Positions 24,201 through 34,776 are shown, numbered from the stretch's first letter. The stretch is 64,000 nucleotides of DNA from Labia minor (GCA_963082975.1 OY720350.1:47446734-47510733), one strand, 5' to 3'. Notes: generated by a model not told the origin, from the sequence alone. Translations and numbers: made by a program.

Positions 24201-25394
24201 AAATAAAATTAAAAATGTTTATATTTAATATTTATGTATCCATATCTGTTTTTTATTACATTAATAGATATATTAAAATTATTTGAAATTGTTTCTGTAG
24301 CTGCTAATTAATTTACTTCAAACCGTCGGTCGGTTCGGACCTGGCCACAGGTCAACTTATTTTTATTTATCAATTATTTTTGTTAGACTTGTTCATTAAT
24401 ATTTTACTTTTATTAAATATGTCTATTAATCTATATTGACATTATTTGATTAAACAGGATGATGACAATAAATATTACATTTATTTTTTTATTTGTATTT
24501 ACTTAACAAAAATAATTATTTTTCATCTTTCTAGTATTTTTAAAAGATACTTTAATTACTTTTATGAAATTTTAATAAATTTAACAATAGGCACTAATTT
24601 TCATTAATTAAAATTTATCCCCAAAAATATCAAACTTAACAAGTTTTAATTACACTCGTAGAAGTTTCAAGTTTTTTGATATATTTGTTTTATGAGCATT
24701 TCGGTTGTTTCACCATTATCCTAAGCATTCTTCTTTTTGTGTAAATATATATACAAAACGCAAATATATCAATAAAGTTGACATTTCTTTGTAAGTTTAA
24801 TTTAAAATGATTCTTATTAAATTTTAGTCGATATTTTAATAAATATTATTTAATTATTATTATATAATATATAACATAATATCTAGAAAAACTATTTTTT
24901 ATTTAAATCAATAGATTGTAAAAAATAATATTTAAGTATTCATTTAAATTTAAAATAATGACCGAAATTGATTTCATACTTGATATACTCTATGGGAGTG
25001 AAATATCAATTCGCCTTTTCTTTAGGCAACCAGCATTTCAAGTTTAATACTTTATTAAAAAATGATTAAAAGTGTAATTTGAAATGGTTTGCATTATAGA
25101 ACAATAAACTTGGTTTTTTGTGTATATTCTTGATATCACTGAAATTTCAATTGTTTCCTTAGTTTCGAATACGGCGTATCCGACCCCCACACCGGTGACC
25201 AGAAACAACAACACGAAGTCCGTCATGGTGACCAAGTCGAAGGTTCCTACTCCCTTGCTGAGGCTGACGGCAGCATTCGCACCGTCCACTACACCGCCGA
25301 TGATCACAACGGATTCAATGCCGTCGTTGAGCGAACCGCCCCAAAAGTAGCTGTTGCTGCCGCCCCCATCGCCCTCGCCGCCCCCAAGTGGTAA
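21291..25394 (+). CDS. RR-2 cuticular protein with long Ala-Pro repeat region, three exons (gene 2)
   Basis: Exons 21291-21299 (MFK), 21408-22162 and 25163-25394 join in frame to give 331 residues. Donors are AAG|GTACAT and CAG|GTGAGA; acceptors are TTTAG|ATT and CTTAG|TTT. Residues 1-16 are a signal peptide ([16 protein letters not shown]). Residues 17 to about 245 are repeats such as [20 protein letters not shown]. The RR-2 domain spans about 252-316 ([44 protein letters not shown]). The tail ends IALAAPKW. The second intron (3.0 kb, phase 2) splits the domain at Ser255. If it is ignored, the frame meets TGA at 22164 and the protein seems to lack a chitin-binding domain. That intron holds a family B copy and a large foldback. 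AATAAA is at 25494-25499. Exon joins are inferred from splice sites, frame and domain continuity. Confidence 0.9.
22551..22901. repeat. Inner foldback repeat, about 100-bp arms
   Basis: The left arm, about 22551-22654 (AGAAAGCCAATAAGATCAAA), is repeated inverted at about 22797-22901 (TTTGATCTTATTGGCTTTCT). The arms are almost identical over about 100 bp and enclose about 140 bp. The outer end of the left arm starts exactly where the left arm of the larger foldback ends. Confidence 0.8.
23724..24357 (+). mobile_element. Helentron-like element, family B (copy B2)
   Basis: Full-length copy in the large intron of gene 2, from ACCGACCGACGATAG to CGTCGGTCGGTTCGGACC plus the 3' hairpin. It includes the GTCCGTCCGTCC microsatellite and the word TTTGATGAAATTTGGTATAT, which recurs in many insect repeats. 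Same strand as the gene. Confidence 0.85.
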
Positions 25395-25499
25395 TCCATC
25401 CACACATCCACTCTCGCTCACCCCCCTCTCATCCCTCACCTTTGTTATCCATATATTGTCGTTGTATATACATGAAATATCTTAATAAATATTATTTTT

Positions 25500-26490
25500 T
25501 TGCTCTACCTTACATGATTGTGTTTGTATTGCCGGTGTCCTTGAGGTGGTTTCACTTTTTGCCTCCTCTTAATTAGAAGTGTTTTCGAGAATCCCGTAAA
25601 GGAGATCGCTAAAGGAGGTCTACATTTATCAATCTCCAACTTGCATTCCACTGACGTAATCGTATAAGCGTACCGTGTGCTTGAAAATCGTGACTCAACT
25701 CGACTCACGTCAACAACACCGCAAGTCCAGCCTCATCGAATGATTCGTTTTTAATTATTTATCGGTTTTTTCTGGAAGCTTCCATCGTTTATCCAGGAAG
25801 AGAATTTTTCTCATCCATTGCTCAATCAATATATTTTTTAACACGCCACCATTTTTTTTTTAAATCAAATTTAAACACACGAAATAATTTAGTATTATTA
25901 CATGAAAATATACTTCTTCTTCTTTCTTTCAAAATAATGTGAAATAACAAAAAAAAAAAAAAAAAAAAAATAAATGAAATTGAAAATTTATAAGATATCT
26001 AATAAAATAAATTAAAATTACGTCGGTATCAATTAATTTTAAAAAAATCAGTATTGTAGTCATTTTTATAGAAATTTTTATATTATTCAAATATTCCAAA
26101 AAAATTAAAACATAAAAGATATTTGAATCATAATTAAATTTATATTAGTATTATAACCAATTATAAAATTTTGAAATGTATTGCTCAAAATATTTTTTAA
26201 TCTTTTAATTAATGATCAATTAACAAATTAACATATTAAACAAAATTTCTTATATTTTTTACTGACTAAAATGCAATTCTTAAAAATTATTAAATTATAT
26301 TTTTATTTTTAAAGTGAAAGAGGGAAACTCAAACACAGCACGATTTCTATTCTTACTTTATTTAATTAGATTTTATTATTTTTTATGATATTTAAATATT
26401 GACAAAGTAACAACAAATTAAGTTTTTTTTTAGTTAATTTGATTAAAAATGGGGATTGTGTTAATAAAAATAAATCATATATCATATAAA
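25500..26490. other. AT-rich intergenic stretch
   Basis: Follows gene 2. A GC-richer patch at 25540-25740 has no convincing frame. A run of about 22 A residues lies near 25949-25970. No gene seen. Confidence 0.5.
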
Positions 26491-26730
26491 CGAGGGGTGA
26501 TGATCTTGCGAGCCATTTAAAAAATGCAACTCCAAGGGAAATATGAAAATTATTTTTGAGATAGTTTGTAAGGTTTAGTATATTAAATTTGTCAAATTAC
26601 CTCATATAAAATTCGTTAAATGTTATTTTTTTTGTTTTGGCCATTATAAAATAAAGATATTTTGTAAAAGTGTGATAAATCTCGTGGTCCGGAAAAATAG
26701 TGAAGGCTGGCCGAGGTTTGGCCACTCCTG
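26491..26730. mobile_element. Probable hAT-type MITE remnant
   Basis: The right end TTTGGCCACTCCTG and the left end CGAGGGGTGATGATC resemble imperfect hAT termini (CAGGGGTGGCCAA). No clear 8-bp target duplication remains. Non-coding, 240 bp. Confidence 0.4.
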
Positions 26731-28105
26731 ATTTATACTAATTTTAATATATTGAAAGAAGAAATTAAATTCCAAAAAGTTTGTGTTTAAAAGAAAGATA
26801 TTAATCTCTATAATAGACTAAATTGCAAATTGTGAATAAAATTAACTTAGATTTTATTCCATTATCTTGTCAAATGTATGACTTGATTTATTCTTCTTGA
26901 AATCTAAGTGTTGAAATAAAAAAAATTTAATTAAGATAATTGTATTTGTTATAAATAATAAAAATTTTATAGAATACTTCTACTACGCCGATGATGAAAT
27001 TTTTATTATATATATATAATATTGAATCATTTTTTTTCCATCCTAGATACATATTTTATCTATTTTCCTACTTTTCATTTCACTAATGAAAAAAATATTT
27101 TAGAAACAGATTAATTATTATTCTAATAATATTTATTCAATTAATAATGCCTCTAATTTTTAAAAATGAATTCTTTTTATCTTCTTTTCTTTTACAATCT
27201 TTAGGATTTTGAAGATGAAATCATTTTTTATTTTAATGTAATTATTTTGAATTTTTATCAAAATATATAAATAAAGGTGAGGTCAGTGGGAAAAAGAAAA
27301 AGAGGAGGTAGTGTTCCATCACTCCCACTTTTGGATTGGACAATAATTTGTTTAAAAGAGGAATTATATCATTTATAGAATTTTCCCATTGCCTTTCATT
27401 GAATAATTTCGTTAATTCTAAATGTTATTTAACATTTAATGCATAATCCTGTCTATTAATTTATTTCGAGATGATTTCTATAAGTATGTTCCTCCCATAC
27501 GATTACAAAATAATCTCAAGCGAGAAGAGAGAAGATTTTGAGACCTGTTTTTCTTCATTTGAATATCTAGATCATAAATTTTCCTGTTAAAAGAAGACGG
27601 AAGAGACGATCCTTATTTTGTGATTTTTTTTTTATTTATTTTTTTTTTTTTTGCAATTAATGTTTATATATTTTGATTTTATTTAATGGACATACTTTAT
27701 TTGAAATAAAAATAACGTTTAGGTTTATACTTTCACTTCATCCGTATGGATAAACAAGGAATGTAATAATTCGATAAAATTTTTGGATAGAGGTCTGAAC
27801 TTTTTTTTTAAATTACAAAAAGCAATTTTTTAAACTAGTTTTTTTTTCTAATAGATTAATTGTTTCTAGACTTTGTTGAATCAAGAAATATCTCAAAATA
27901 TCTTTATTTTTATCTTTTTATTTTTTTAAAAATTTAAGCTCTCATTCTTTCCCACCCTATAAACTTTTTTTTAATATAAAAAATATATGTTTAATATACA
28001 TATATACTATAGTAAATGTTACAATATCCTATTTTTAATTATTAAAAGGATTTTTATTTAAATACCTCATTTTTTGTAAATATTATTTATTTAATTAAAA
28101 TATTA
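26731..28105. other. AT-rich intergenic stretch
   Basis: AT-rich with poly-T runs. No gene or repeat family recognised. Confidence 0.55.
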
Positions 28106-28111
28106 ATTGTA

Positions 28112-28147
28112 CAACGTTTCGATTGCAGAATAAGCAATCGTCCTCAG
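28112..28147 (-). other. Hammerhead-like hairpin motif
   Basis: On the minus strand, CTGAGGA is followed by a perfect 7-bp hairpin (CGATTGC, 7-base loop, GCAATCG) and AAACGTTGTAC. CTGANGA plus stem plus GAAA is the core order of hammerhead ribozymes, and similar CTGAGGACG...CGAAACGTT motifs are known near the ends of Penelope-like retroelements. One position of the stem/core register does not fit the consensus exactly, so catalytic identity is unproven. Confidence 0.35.
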
Positions 28148-28321
28148 GTACTATGCGCTTGCTCCGACTCAAGCGAATTAATTGCAGGCTTCAAAGTTTT
28201 AATAAATATCCTAGTTGTATTTTTATTTAAGTTGATTTTGTTTTATATACTGAGAAATAATGTTCTAAAAATATAGTTTTTATTTTTTTAAAAATATTAA
28301 TTTTAAATTTTTTAAAAATTT

Positions 28322-28361
<40 letters not shown>

Positions 28362-28462
28362 AGCTTTTCGTATATTAATGAGAAAGTTAATATAAAAAGA
28401 ATTGATAAAGTTTATTGGTATGTATGTGTGTGTGTGTGTGTCCGTCAGTGTGTGTGACGTGT

Positions 28463-28804
28463 TTACCAAGGGAATCGAAAGTGATGGCTCTCAGGTGTGC
28501 AGGTGGCATTCCTTGTTCTGTCGTTGACCCAGTTCAGATCACTTTCTCCTGGGGCATCGCAAGAGGGTTTCCTCGTAAAATGAATCATCAATACGGCACT
28601 TGTCTCATCGTGCATCGATCCATCATCAACCATGAATGATAAGCAAATCTCATCACCTGTTTCAGTAGCCAATTGGGAATTGATTGACGTAATCCTCCGG
28701 TCACCCGGCGGAACATTTAAGGAATGGAGCTCTCTTTTGAGCAATCGCTTGTACAAATCTTTTGAGACGATTTCAAAAAGAATTTGTGTTCGAATATTTT
28801 CCAT
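28463..28804 (-). pseudogene. Possible Pif1-type helicase relic of a transposon
   Basis: A 113-codon minus-strand frame in a GC-richer block. The segment SINSQLATETGDE, followed by an acidic VDDGSMHDE, resembles the late part of Pif1-like helicases carried by Helitrons and Helentrons (IN, then GE, then SVDS). A neighbouring frame reads GMPPAHLRA, like their GMPPHxLxL motif. No Walker motifs are present and the pieces are in different frames. I regard this as a weak resemblance; a purely unknown frame is equally possible. Confidence 0.3.
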
Positions 28805-28829
28805 ATATGCGTAAAGGGGTGATCAATTC

Positions 28830-29250
28830 AATCGAATGTCACGTTATGATTTGTAAATCCGTCTCCTTAGATGGACGGACGGACGCATGCGATCTATCGA
28901 TCTTATATGGTGACAATTTCTATACTGAGATTCGCTGTTTCACTTAAATGACATAATAATTTTCAAAAAGCTAATAAACATGAAAAATAATTATTTTTGA
29001 TCAAATTTGCAATATAATTTGTAATATGTATTTTGTATTTTCTTATTATTATTATGTATTTTATTTATAGGACTTCAAATTACAATTTAATACAATGAGA
29101 TTTTCTTTGAGATATAACAGAAATTATTTTTTTTTTTTTTTTTTTGCAATTTTATATTTATTTATTTATTTAATTGAGTACAAGCCTCCACAATTTCAAT
29201 AATTTACCATAAATATTAAAACAATTGGTAAGGAAGGCAAAAATCGACTT
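28830..29250. other. AT-rich intergenic stretch
   Basis: AT-rich with a long T run near 29130. Nothing recognised. Confidence 0.5.
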
Positions 29251-29254
29251 ATAT

Positions 29255-29790
29255 TTATAGATGCCCCTGTACCCGCTATGTAATACATAATAATTTGTTG
29301 AAAGTCTGTATGCGAAAGGTCATTTTAATTCAATCAGTATATTTTGGATTTTTGTTTTCACTCAAATTTGCAAATTGCACTATTTTTCAAAATATAAATT
29401 TAAATATAAAAAATATTACTTACTTTGTTTTAGAAAATATTAATCAATTAGGAGTAATATTCAATTTAATTTAATTTAATTTTACTTTTAATATTATCGA
29501 ATATTATAATTTAAATATTATAAACATTCTTTGTATGGAAATTTCTAGAATTATTATTTTTATATTGAAGGTCAACTTCTTAACTAAGCCACTACAGGCG
29601 CCACATGGAGCGTTGTTTATTTACGACGGTTTTTTGCCCATAACTTTGGAACGGATCAACTTTTTTGAAATTTTTAACCTTATACCTTATCCTTAGGCCA
29701 TGACGGTTCTAATGATACCCGAACCATTAAGATTCATTAAGCCGTTTAGAAGGAGTTTAGGATTGCGTAGTCTTTTAATTATATAGATAT
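29255..29790 (+). repeat. Interspersed repeat, family D (copy 1)
   Basis: Matches 42180-42690 in inverted orientation: GCCCCTGTACCCGCTATG, TTTGTTGAAAGTCTGTATGC, CGCCACATGGAGCG, TTGCCCATAACTTTGGAACG and the terminal TTTAGAAGGAGTTTA. Non-coding. In copy 2 the outer end joins a family C-like terminus (CTAGCAAAAATTG), so C and D may share an end. Confidence 0.75.
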
Positions 29791-30004
29791 GGTATATATA
29801 TAAGATCAATAAAATAAAGCTTTGTTTTGAAATCTAGAATTATAATAATAAATAAAGATGTGATTTAAAGATCTATACAGGTATGATGAATGAAGAAAAG
29901 GATGAAAAATCAGTTTTTGTAGTAATTTATTTATACAAAGTCTACCAGAATGGTTCAGACTATCTTCAGAGCTTGCACATTATTTATATAAACATCAATT
30001 AATA

Positions 30005-30355
30005 TCAAAAATAATATTTTCATTGAAATTGAAAAAAGTATATATATATATATATATATATAAAACTTTGAAATAAAATTTAGACAATGAGATTGTATTT
30101 TTATAATAACAATTTACAAGATCTGAGGAAGGTCTTATCTAAAACCGAAAAGTTACACTAGAGGCGTTTAATATATATATATCAAAAATAATATTTTCAT
30201 TGAGATTGAAAAAAGTATATATATATATATATATAAAACTTTGAAATAAAATTTAGACAATGAGATTTTATTTTTATAATAACAATTCACAAGCTCTGAG
30301 GAAGGTCTTATCTAAAACCGAAAAGTTACACTAGAGGCGTTTAATATATATATAT
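30005..30355 (+). repeat. Tandem duplication of a 175-bp unit with hammerhead-like motif
   Basis: Two near-identical units (about 30005-30180 and 30181-30355), each with a TA microsatellite, then CTTTGAAATAAAATTTAGAC, CTGAGGAAGGTCTTATC, AAAACCGAAAAGTTACAC and GGCGTTTAATATAT. In each unit CTGAGGA, a weak GGT/ACC stem and GAAA occur in hammerhead order. They differ by only a few bases, implying recent duplication. Confidence 0.75.
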
Positions 30356-31133
30356 TCAAAATTGTTCAAAAGAACTATAATTTGTGAATTTCATAAATAT
30401 CTTTAGACAATTTTCAAGATTACAAATATATATAGATATATAATGTATATCAATTGATTGGTGGTTTATTTACTATATATAAAAACCGATAAATACCATA
30501 TAATATAAGAATGGATAAATTCAATAGGATAATAATTGAACGAGTCAATTTATTGATATACCCTAACAGTCATGCACAATATTCTTAAAATAATATATCT
30601 ACTTTGTAAAGACTACCATTTTAAAAAGATGTGCTTGATATATAAACCAGAAATTTATTATTCAATTTTAATATTTAATTTTGTATTATTGTATTGTATA
30701 AATCAATAATATAAACTCTTCATAAATCCATCGATGAAAATATATAAAGAAGTAATGAAGAAATAAACGATGATCATTCATAATTTTTGTGATATATGCA
30801 ATACGCATTGCAGGAATCCAAGTGAAGCTCTATTCTATCTTTCATTAAACTTGAACGAATTGACTTTGAACTTGAGCATCCCGTTCCTGAATGCAATTGC
30901 AACAGACGATGATGAATCGCAAATGAATGAATGAATGACGTAGTGGGATGCTGGAAAAATGGAAGGGAGCTTCTGCCATGAAGAGCAATTCTTTAGCAAT
31001 CGACACTGACCGAGACACTGCAACTAATGCATTTCCTTCCCCCCCCCTCTCTCTCTTTTTCTACTTTTTCTTCATCTTCATCTCTTCCTCTCTCTAAGTA
31101 AAATAATTAAATTAAATTAAATTAAATTAATTT

Positions 31134-31168
<35 letters not shown>

Positions 31169-31480
31169 AAAAGTTTAAATATTAAAACATGATGATGATG
31201 GTAAAATATTTATTTATTTTTTAATTTTAATTTAGAATGTCTTCTAACTTCTCTTTAGAATTATAATATAATTTAAAAATTTCAGATTTTTATTTTAATT
31301 TAATTTTTCATTTTCATTTGGTACTGTATACAGTGATGACAAAATTAAATTAAACAGAAACGATCTTTAGATAAAAGAAAAAATAAACTAAAAGATATCT
31401 TAATTAAGATTGTGATTAGCAATTTTCATCCGAAAATGTTTTATTTCTATAAAATAAAAATATTATTATAAGTTTATTTA
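30356..31480. other. Intergenic stretch with one GC-richer patch
   Basis: AT-rich except for a non-repetitive GC-richer patch at about 30800-31030, followed by a C run and CT repeats (31037-31100), AATTA repeats and a TA microsatellite (31136-31165). No gene seen. Confidence 0.45.
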
Positions 31481-31555
31481 TATCAGGGGTGGCCAACACG
31501 TCGACCGCAAAGGCTTTAAAAGTAGCCCGCGAAGCCAAAGTTGGAAAAGTTAAAA

Positions 31556-31713
31556 GGTAAAGGACATGGGAGAGGGAAGGCAGAAAAAATCATGAGCTCA
31601 CGTGAGGACAGGAACGCCAATCCCTGAAATAGAATTCTTTTCTACTGGGATTATAGAAAAGAATCTACCCGTTACCCAGGATATTATGATATTTTTAAAT
31701 TTATTAAAAATTA
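31556..31713 (+). repeat. Direct repeat, left copy (inside the hAT)
   Basis: GTAAAGGACATG, then ATCATGAGCTCACGTGAGG and ACGCCAATCCCTGAAATAG to about 31713. It recurs in the same orientation at 33133-33300, about 1.58 kb away, with roughly 90% identity over the last 120 bp. Confidence 0.8.
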
Positions 31714-32388
31714 ATTTTACATTTCATGAGAAACTTATTCAATTTTTTCTTATTGCTTCATACATAAAAACAATAAAATTATTTTATTCCTTTTCAAGTA
31801 ATTTTTATGTTATTTTAAGTTATTTATTTTTGAATATAAAATTTGAAAATAGAATAGAATAGCAGAAATAAATGTTTCAATGTTAAAATACAAAAAAGAA
31901 GGAATGATTGGGATGGAAAAGTTGGTCAAATCGATTTATTAAAATAATTCGTATTAATTTATTTGTCGTATAATACGTAGTATAATTAATTTGTATATAC
32001 TTTCATTTAACGAAGGGGAAATAATATAATTTATTTTGAAAATAAAGTCAAAGACAGTTGAATCTCATCCATTGGGGGTAAACAAGAGATTGCTATGCTG
32101 TCCCCTTCAAGGTCACCGAGAAGCAAAGCATTGGAGGTGGGGGCGAAATTTATTAAATATTTATCAGTAAAACGTTAAAAATCTATATTTTATAAAATTA
32201 AATTTTTATTTGAATCTTTTCTAAAATTTATTAAACTTCATTTAAATTAATAGGAATAAATAAATTTACAATTAATTCTTGATTGAGGGATGATTTCGGT
32301 GGTGACGCCGGTCAACGTCTTCGACTGGAAAGGGAATGCGAACTGAATCCGCTCGAAGCACATCGGCAGGCAAGCAGGCTGGCCAGGA

Positions 32389-32406
32389 GGGAGGGTGGGT
32401 GGGGGG
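32389..32406 (+). other. G-quadruplex-capable tract
   Basis: GGGAGGGTGGGTGGGGGG has four or more G runs separated by single bases, the strongest class of intramolecular quadruplex motif. It sits in a GC-rich pocket (about 32290-32440) unlike anything else in this AT-rich window. Confidence 0.8.
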
Positions 32407-32917
32407 AGTGAAGAGGTGGCGGAGGGGGGCCAGCATGGCGGCAAATCTTTTCAATCTGTCAAAATTCAATAATTAATATTTAATCAACGAAGCACCGTAA
32501 AATTATATAATAGTAGTGAAAATGAATCTACGTTTCATGATGAATCTATTCGTATAGGTTTTATCTGTTGTTATGAGGCAAGATTTTTGTTGAACTGTAA
32601 AAATAAACCGATATTAAAATTAATTAAAAATTTCCATTTAATGATACAAAAAATCAATTTTATTTAGAATCTGGCTAAAATTATGGTCAATGGATTGGTC
32701 TTGGTCACAATTTACAAGATTTAGTCAAAAATTTTAATGAAATGAAAAACATTGATTTTATTGGTTTTTCTAATTTTCCAAAACGTACTATAAATATGAG
32801 TTCCAAGTTTTTACTAATATGAAGCGTAGGAGAGGTGGGTCCTCTCAGAGGCATATAAGACATGTCTCACTCGTGAATATACCGGGTTTTGCTAATCGGA
32901 GAATTGACGTAATCTGG

Positions 32918-32986
32918 ATATATATGAATTAACCCCCGAAGGGGGTTAATTCATATATATATAGGAGACTCTAAAGAGTCTCCTAT
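32918..32986. other. Two perfect hairpins back to back
   Basis: The first has 20-bp perfect arms (ATATATATGAATTAACCCCC and its complement) around a GAA loop at 32918-32960. The second follows immediately with 12-bp perfect arms (ATAGGAGACTCT, loop AA, AGAGTCTCCTAT) at 32961-32986. No mismatches, which argues against age. Confidence 0.9.
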
Positions 32987-33132
32987 AAGAGACAAGATTT
33001 CAATTTTTTTTCTTTTTAATGAAGCTATGCTAGGTATTCTCCTTCATCCAAATAAATTTAATTTTTTGAATGATCAGGGGTTGGGGGGGGAGAGTAAGAG
33101 TAAGGGAATGGATGGAAAAAGGCGTCAATGGG

Positions 33133-33300
33133 TAAAGGACATGATTCCTCCAGGTAGAAGAGGGATTTAGAAGAAATCATGAGCTCACGTGAGGGCAGGG
33201 ACGCCAATCCCTGAAATAGAATTCTTTTCTACTGGATTTATAGAAAAGAATCTACTCGCTACCCGTGATATTATTTTTAAATTTATTAAAAAATAATTTT
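33133..33300 (+). repeat. Direct repeat, right copy (inside the hAT)
   Basis: Second copy of the repeat at 31556-31713, starting GTAAAGGACATG. Both copies share AGAATTCTTTTCTACTGG and TATAGAAAAGAATCTAC. Confidence 0.8.
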
Positions 33301-33827
33301 AGATCATAAATCATCCTATATGTTATTGCATCTTTTATATACCATATATTTATATTTTTCTTATTCCGATAATTTATATTCTTTTTATCCAAGGGCTTCC
33401 CTTTCTCAAAACACCGTTTAGTCCTAGACTACTCTAATCTACCCAAATTTCGCCTCTACCTCCCCCTCCTCTCATATCCATTCCAAAATGAAGTATTTAT
33501 TTTAATTGAAGTTATAAATTTAATTGAAAAATAACAGCCCTTCCATTTACAATTTTTTTTTATTAATATCATTATAATAATTAAAACTAACATATCTTTC
33601 ATATATCTAAGAACATATATATATATATTATTGATTTAACCTTTCTATATTTTAGTATTTGACTATATAATTAATAATATATAATTTTTTCCCATTTTTT
33701 AGCACTTTATTACAAACATATTATATATTTTAATTTTTTTATTCGTTGATCAAAAATAATATAAATATAAAATATATTTATTTATTACATAATAAATAGA
33801 TTTTGGAAACTAATAAGCAAAGATAAA

Positions 33828-34051
33828 TATCCAAATATTTGGACAATGGTTGCTCGTTTCAATTCCTTCTTTGGCTCCACATATTTATGTGAATTCGCAT
33901 TTTCTTATATGAATGCGATCAAAACAAAACCTCGATCGCAAATAACGGATCTACATTTAGAGTCATGCTTAAGAATTGCTTTAAGTTCATAGGAGCCAAA
34001 TTTTGAGAAACTTGCTGCTCTTATGCAATGCCAGGTTTCATCCAAATAAAA
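33828..34051 (+). pseudogene. hAT transposase C-terminal dimerisation segment
   Basis: The frame reads KYPNIWTMVARFNSFFGS, then TYLCEFAFSYMNAIKTKPRS and QITDLHLESCLRIALSS, up to TAG at 33990-33992. After it, in the same frame, EPNFEKLAALMQCQVSSK continues to TAA at 34049-34051. This is the conserved C-terminal hAT block of ZBED/GTF2IRD2-like transposases (GSTYLCESAFSxMxxIKSKYRSRLTDEHLE). The TAG is therefore an internal nonsense change and the native end is near 34051. The catalytic and zinc-finger parts upstream are not readable. Confidence 0.8.
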
Positions 34052-34151
34052 ATTGTATGCTTAAAATTTGTTTTGTTCGTATTTATTTATTAAGATTGTA
34101 TTTTTTAAAAATTTAATAAATATTGTTAGAATTCATAAAATAAAAAATATA

Positions 34152-34372
34152 TCGTCGGCTTAGATTGCAAACCTGCTAACTCACATTCAGCATATTTTGC
34201 ACAACTTTCTTAAAACGCATAAATTTTTTGCTTGTCACGTGATTTCAATTAAATAGGTGCATAATAGCGGTGTTTCATAGCCAATGTAAGGTGTTTTTCT
34301 CTTTCTAATAGTGTGAAAATGTAATTTTTGACCAAAAGTGGAGGTTTGCAATTTAAATCGGCGACATATAAT
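34152..34372. mobile_element. Nested MITE in the hAT 3' region
   Basis: The ends GTCGGCTTAGATTGCAAACC and its imperfect inverse GGTTTGCAATTTAAATCGGC bound about 220 bp of non-coding DNA. It lies between the hAT transposase tail and the hAT terminus. Confidence 0.5.
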
Positions 34373-34776
34373 GACTTCTTTAATTATCTTCTAAAATTTT
34401 AAAATTATTTGCCCATATCCATAGTCGACCGCAGACTATATTTTATTGAAAAAGTAGCCCCTAAAAGCTAAAAGTGTGGCCACACCTGATATATATATAT
34501 AAAAATATGTAGCAAAAAAATTATTACATTACAAATTTAATTTAATAATATGAAGAATTATAGAGATTGACAAAAATATACTTAATTATATTTAATAATA
34601 ATTTTGTATATATATATATATATTATATTTATAAATTATGTAGGAATCAGAAAAATAAATATGATTATAGGTGAATGCAATTGGATGGTAGCGAAATCTG
34701 TAGGTAAATCGAGACATTTGCTCGTTCGACTTATAGTACCAGTTTAAAATTTTGTTTTTAATCCCTCTGTATATTT

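Larger units (their letters stand above)
22345..24868. repeat. Long inverted repeat (foldback) inside the large intron of gene 2
   Basis: Arms of about 200 bp: left about 22345-22551, right about 24656-24868. They are nearly identical in inverted orientation, for example CTCATAAAACAAATATATCA on the left against TGATATATTTGTTTTATGAG on the right. The main difference is an extra block of about 19 bp in the right arm (near 24722-24738). The 2.1 kb between them contains a second foldback and a family B copy. This looks like a transposon with long terminal inverted repeats, or a foldback element, but I found no transposase frame. Confidence 0.75.
31484..34488 (+). mobile_element. Decayed autonomous hAT transposon, about 3.0 kb
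   Basis: The left end is CAGGGGTGGCCAACACG; the right end, inverted, is CAGGTGTGGCCACAC. The 8 bp outside are ATTTATAT and ATATATAT, a 7 of 8 match for the hAT target duplication. A hAT transposase C-terminal segment is readable at 33828-34051. The interior has decayed and holds a 150-bp direct repeat pair, a G-rich block, two perfect hairpins and a nested MITE. Length fits an autonomous hAT with its gene mostly eroded. Confidence 0.75.

Noticed and set aside
25044-25439. 131-codon minus-strand frame
   Set aside because: Antisense of the third exon of cuticle gene 2.
32107-32115. TCAAGGTCA, perfect FTZ-F1 site
   Set aside because: A nine-base match is expected by chance about once in windows of this size on two strands, and it lies inside a decayed hAT far from any gene.
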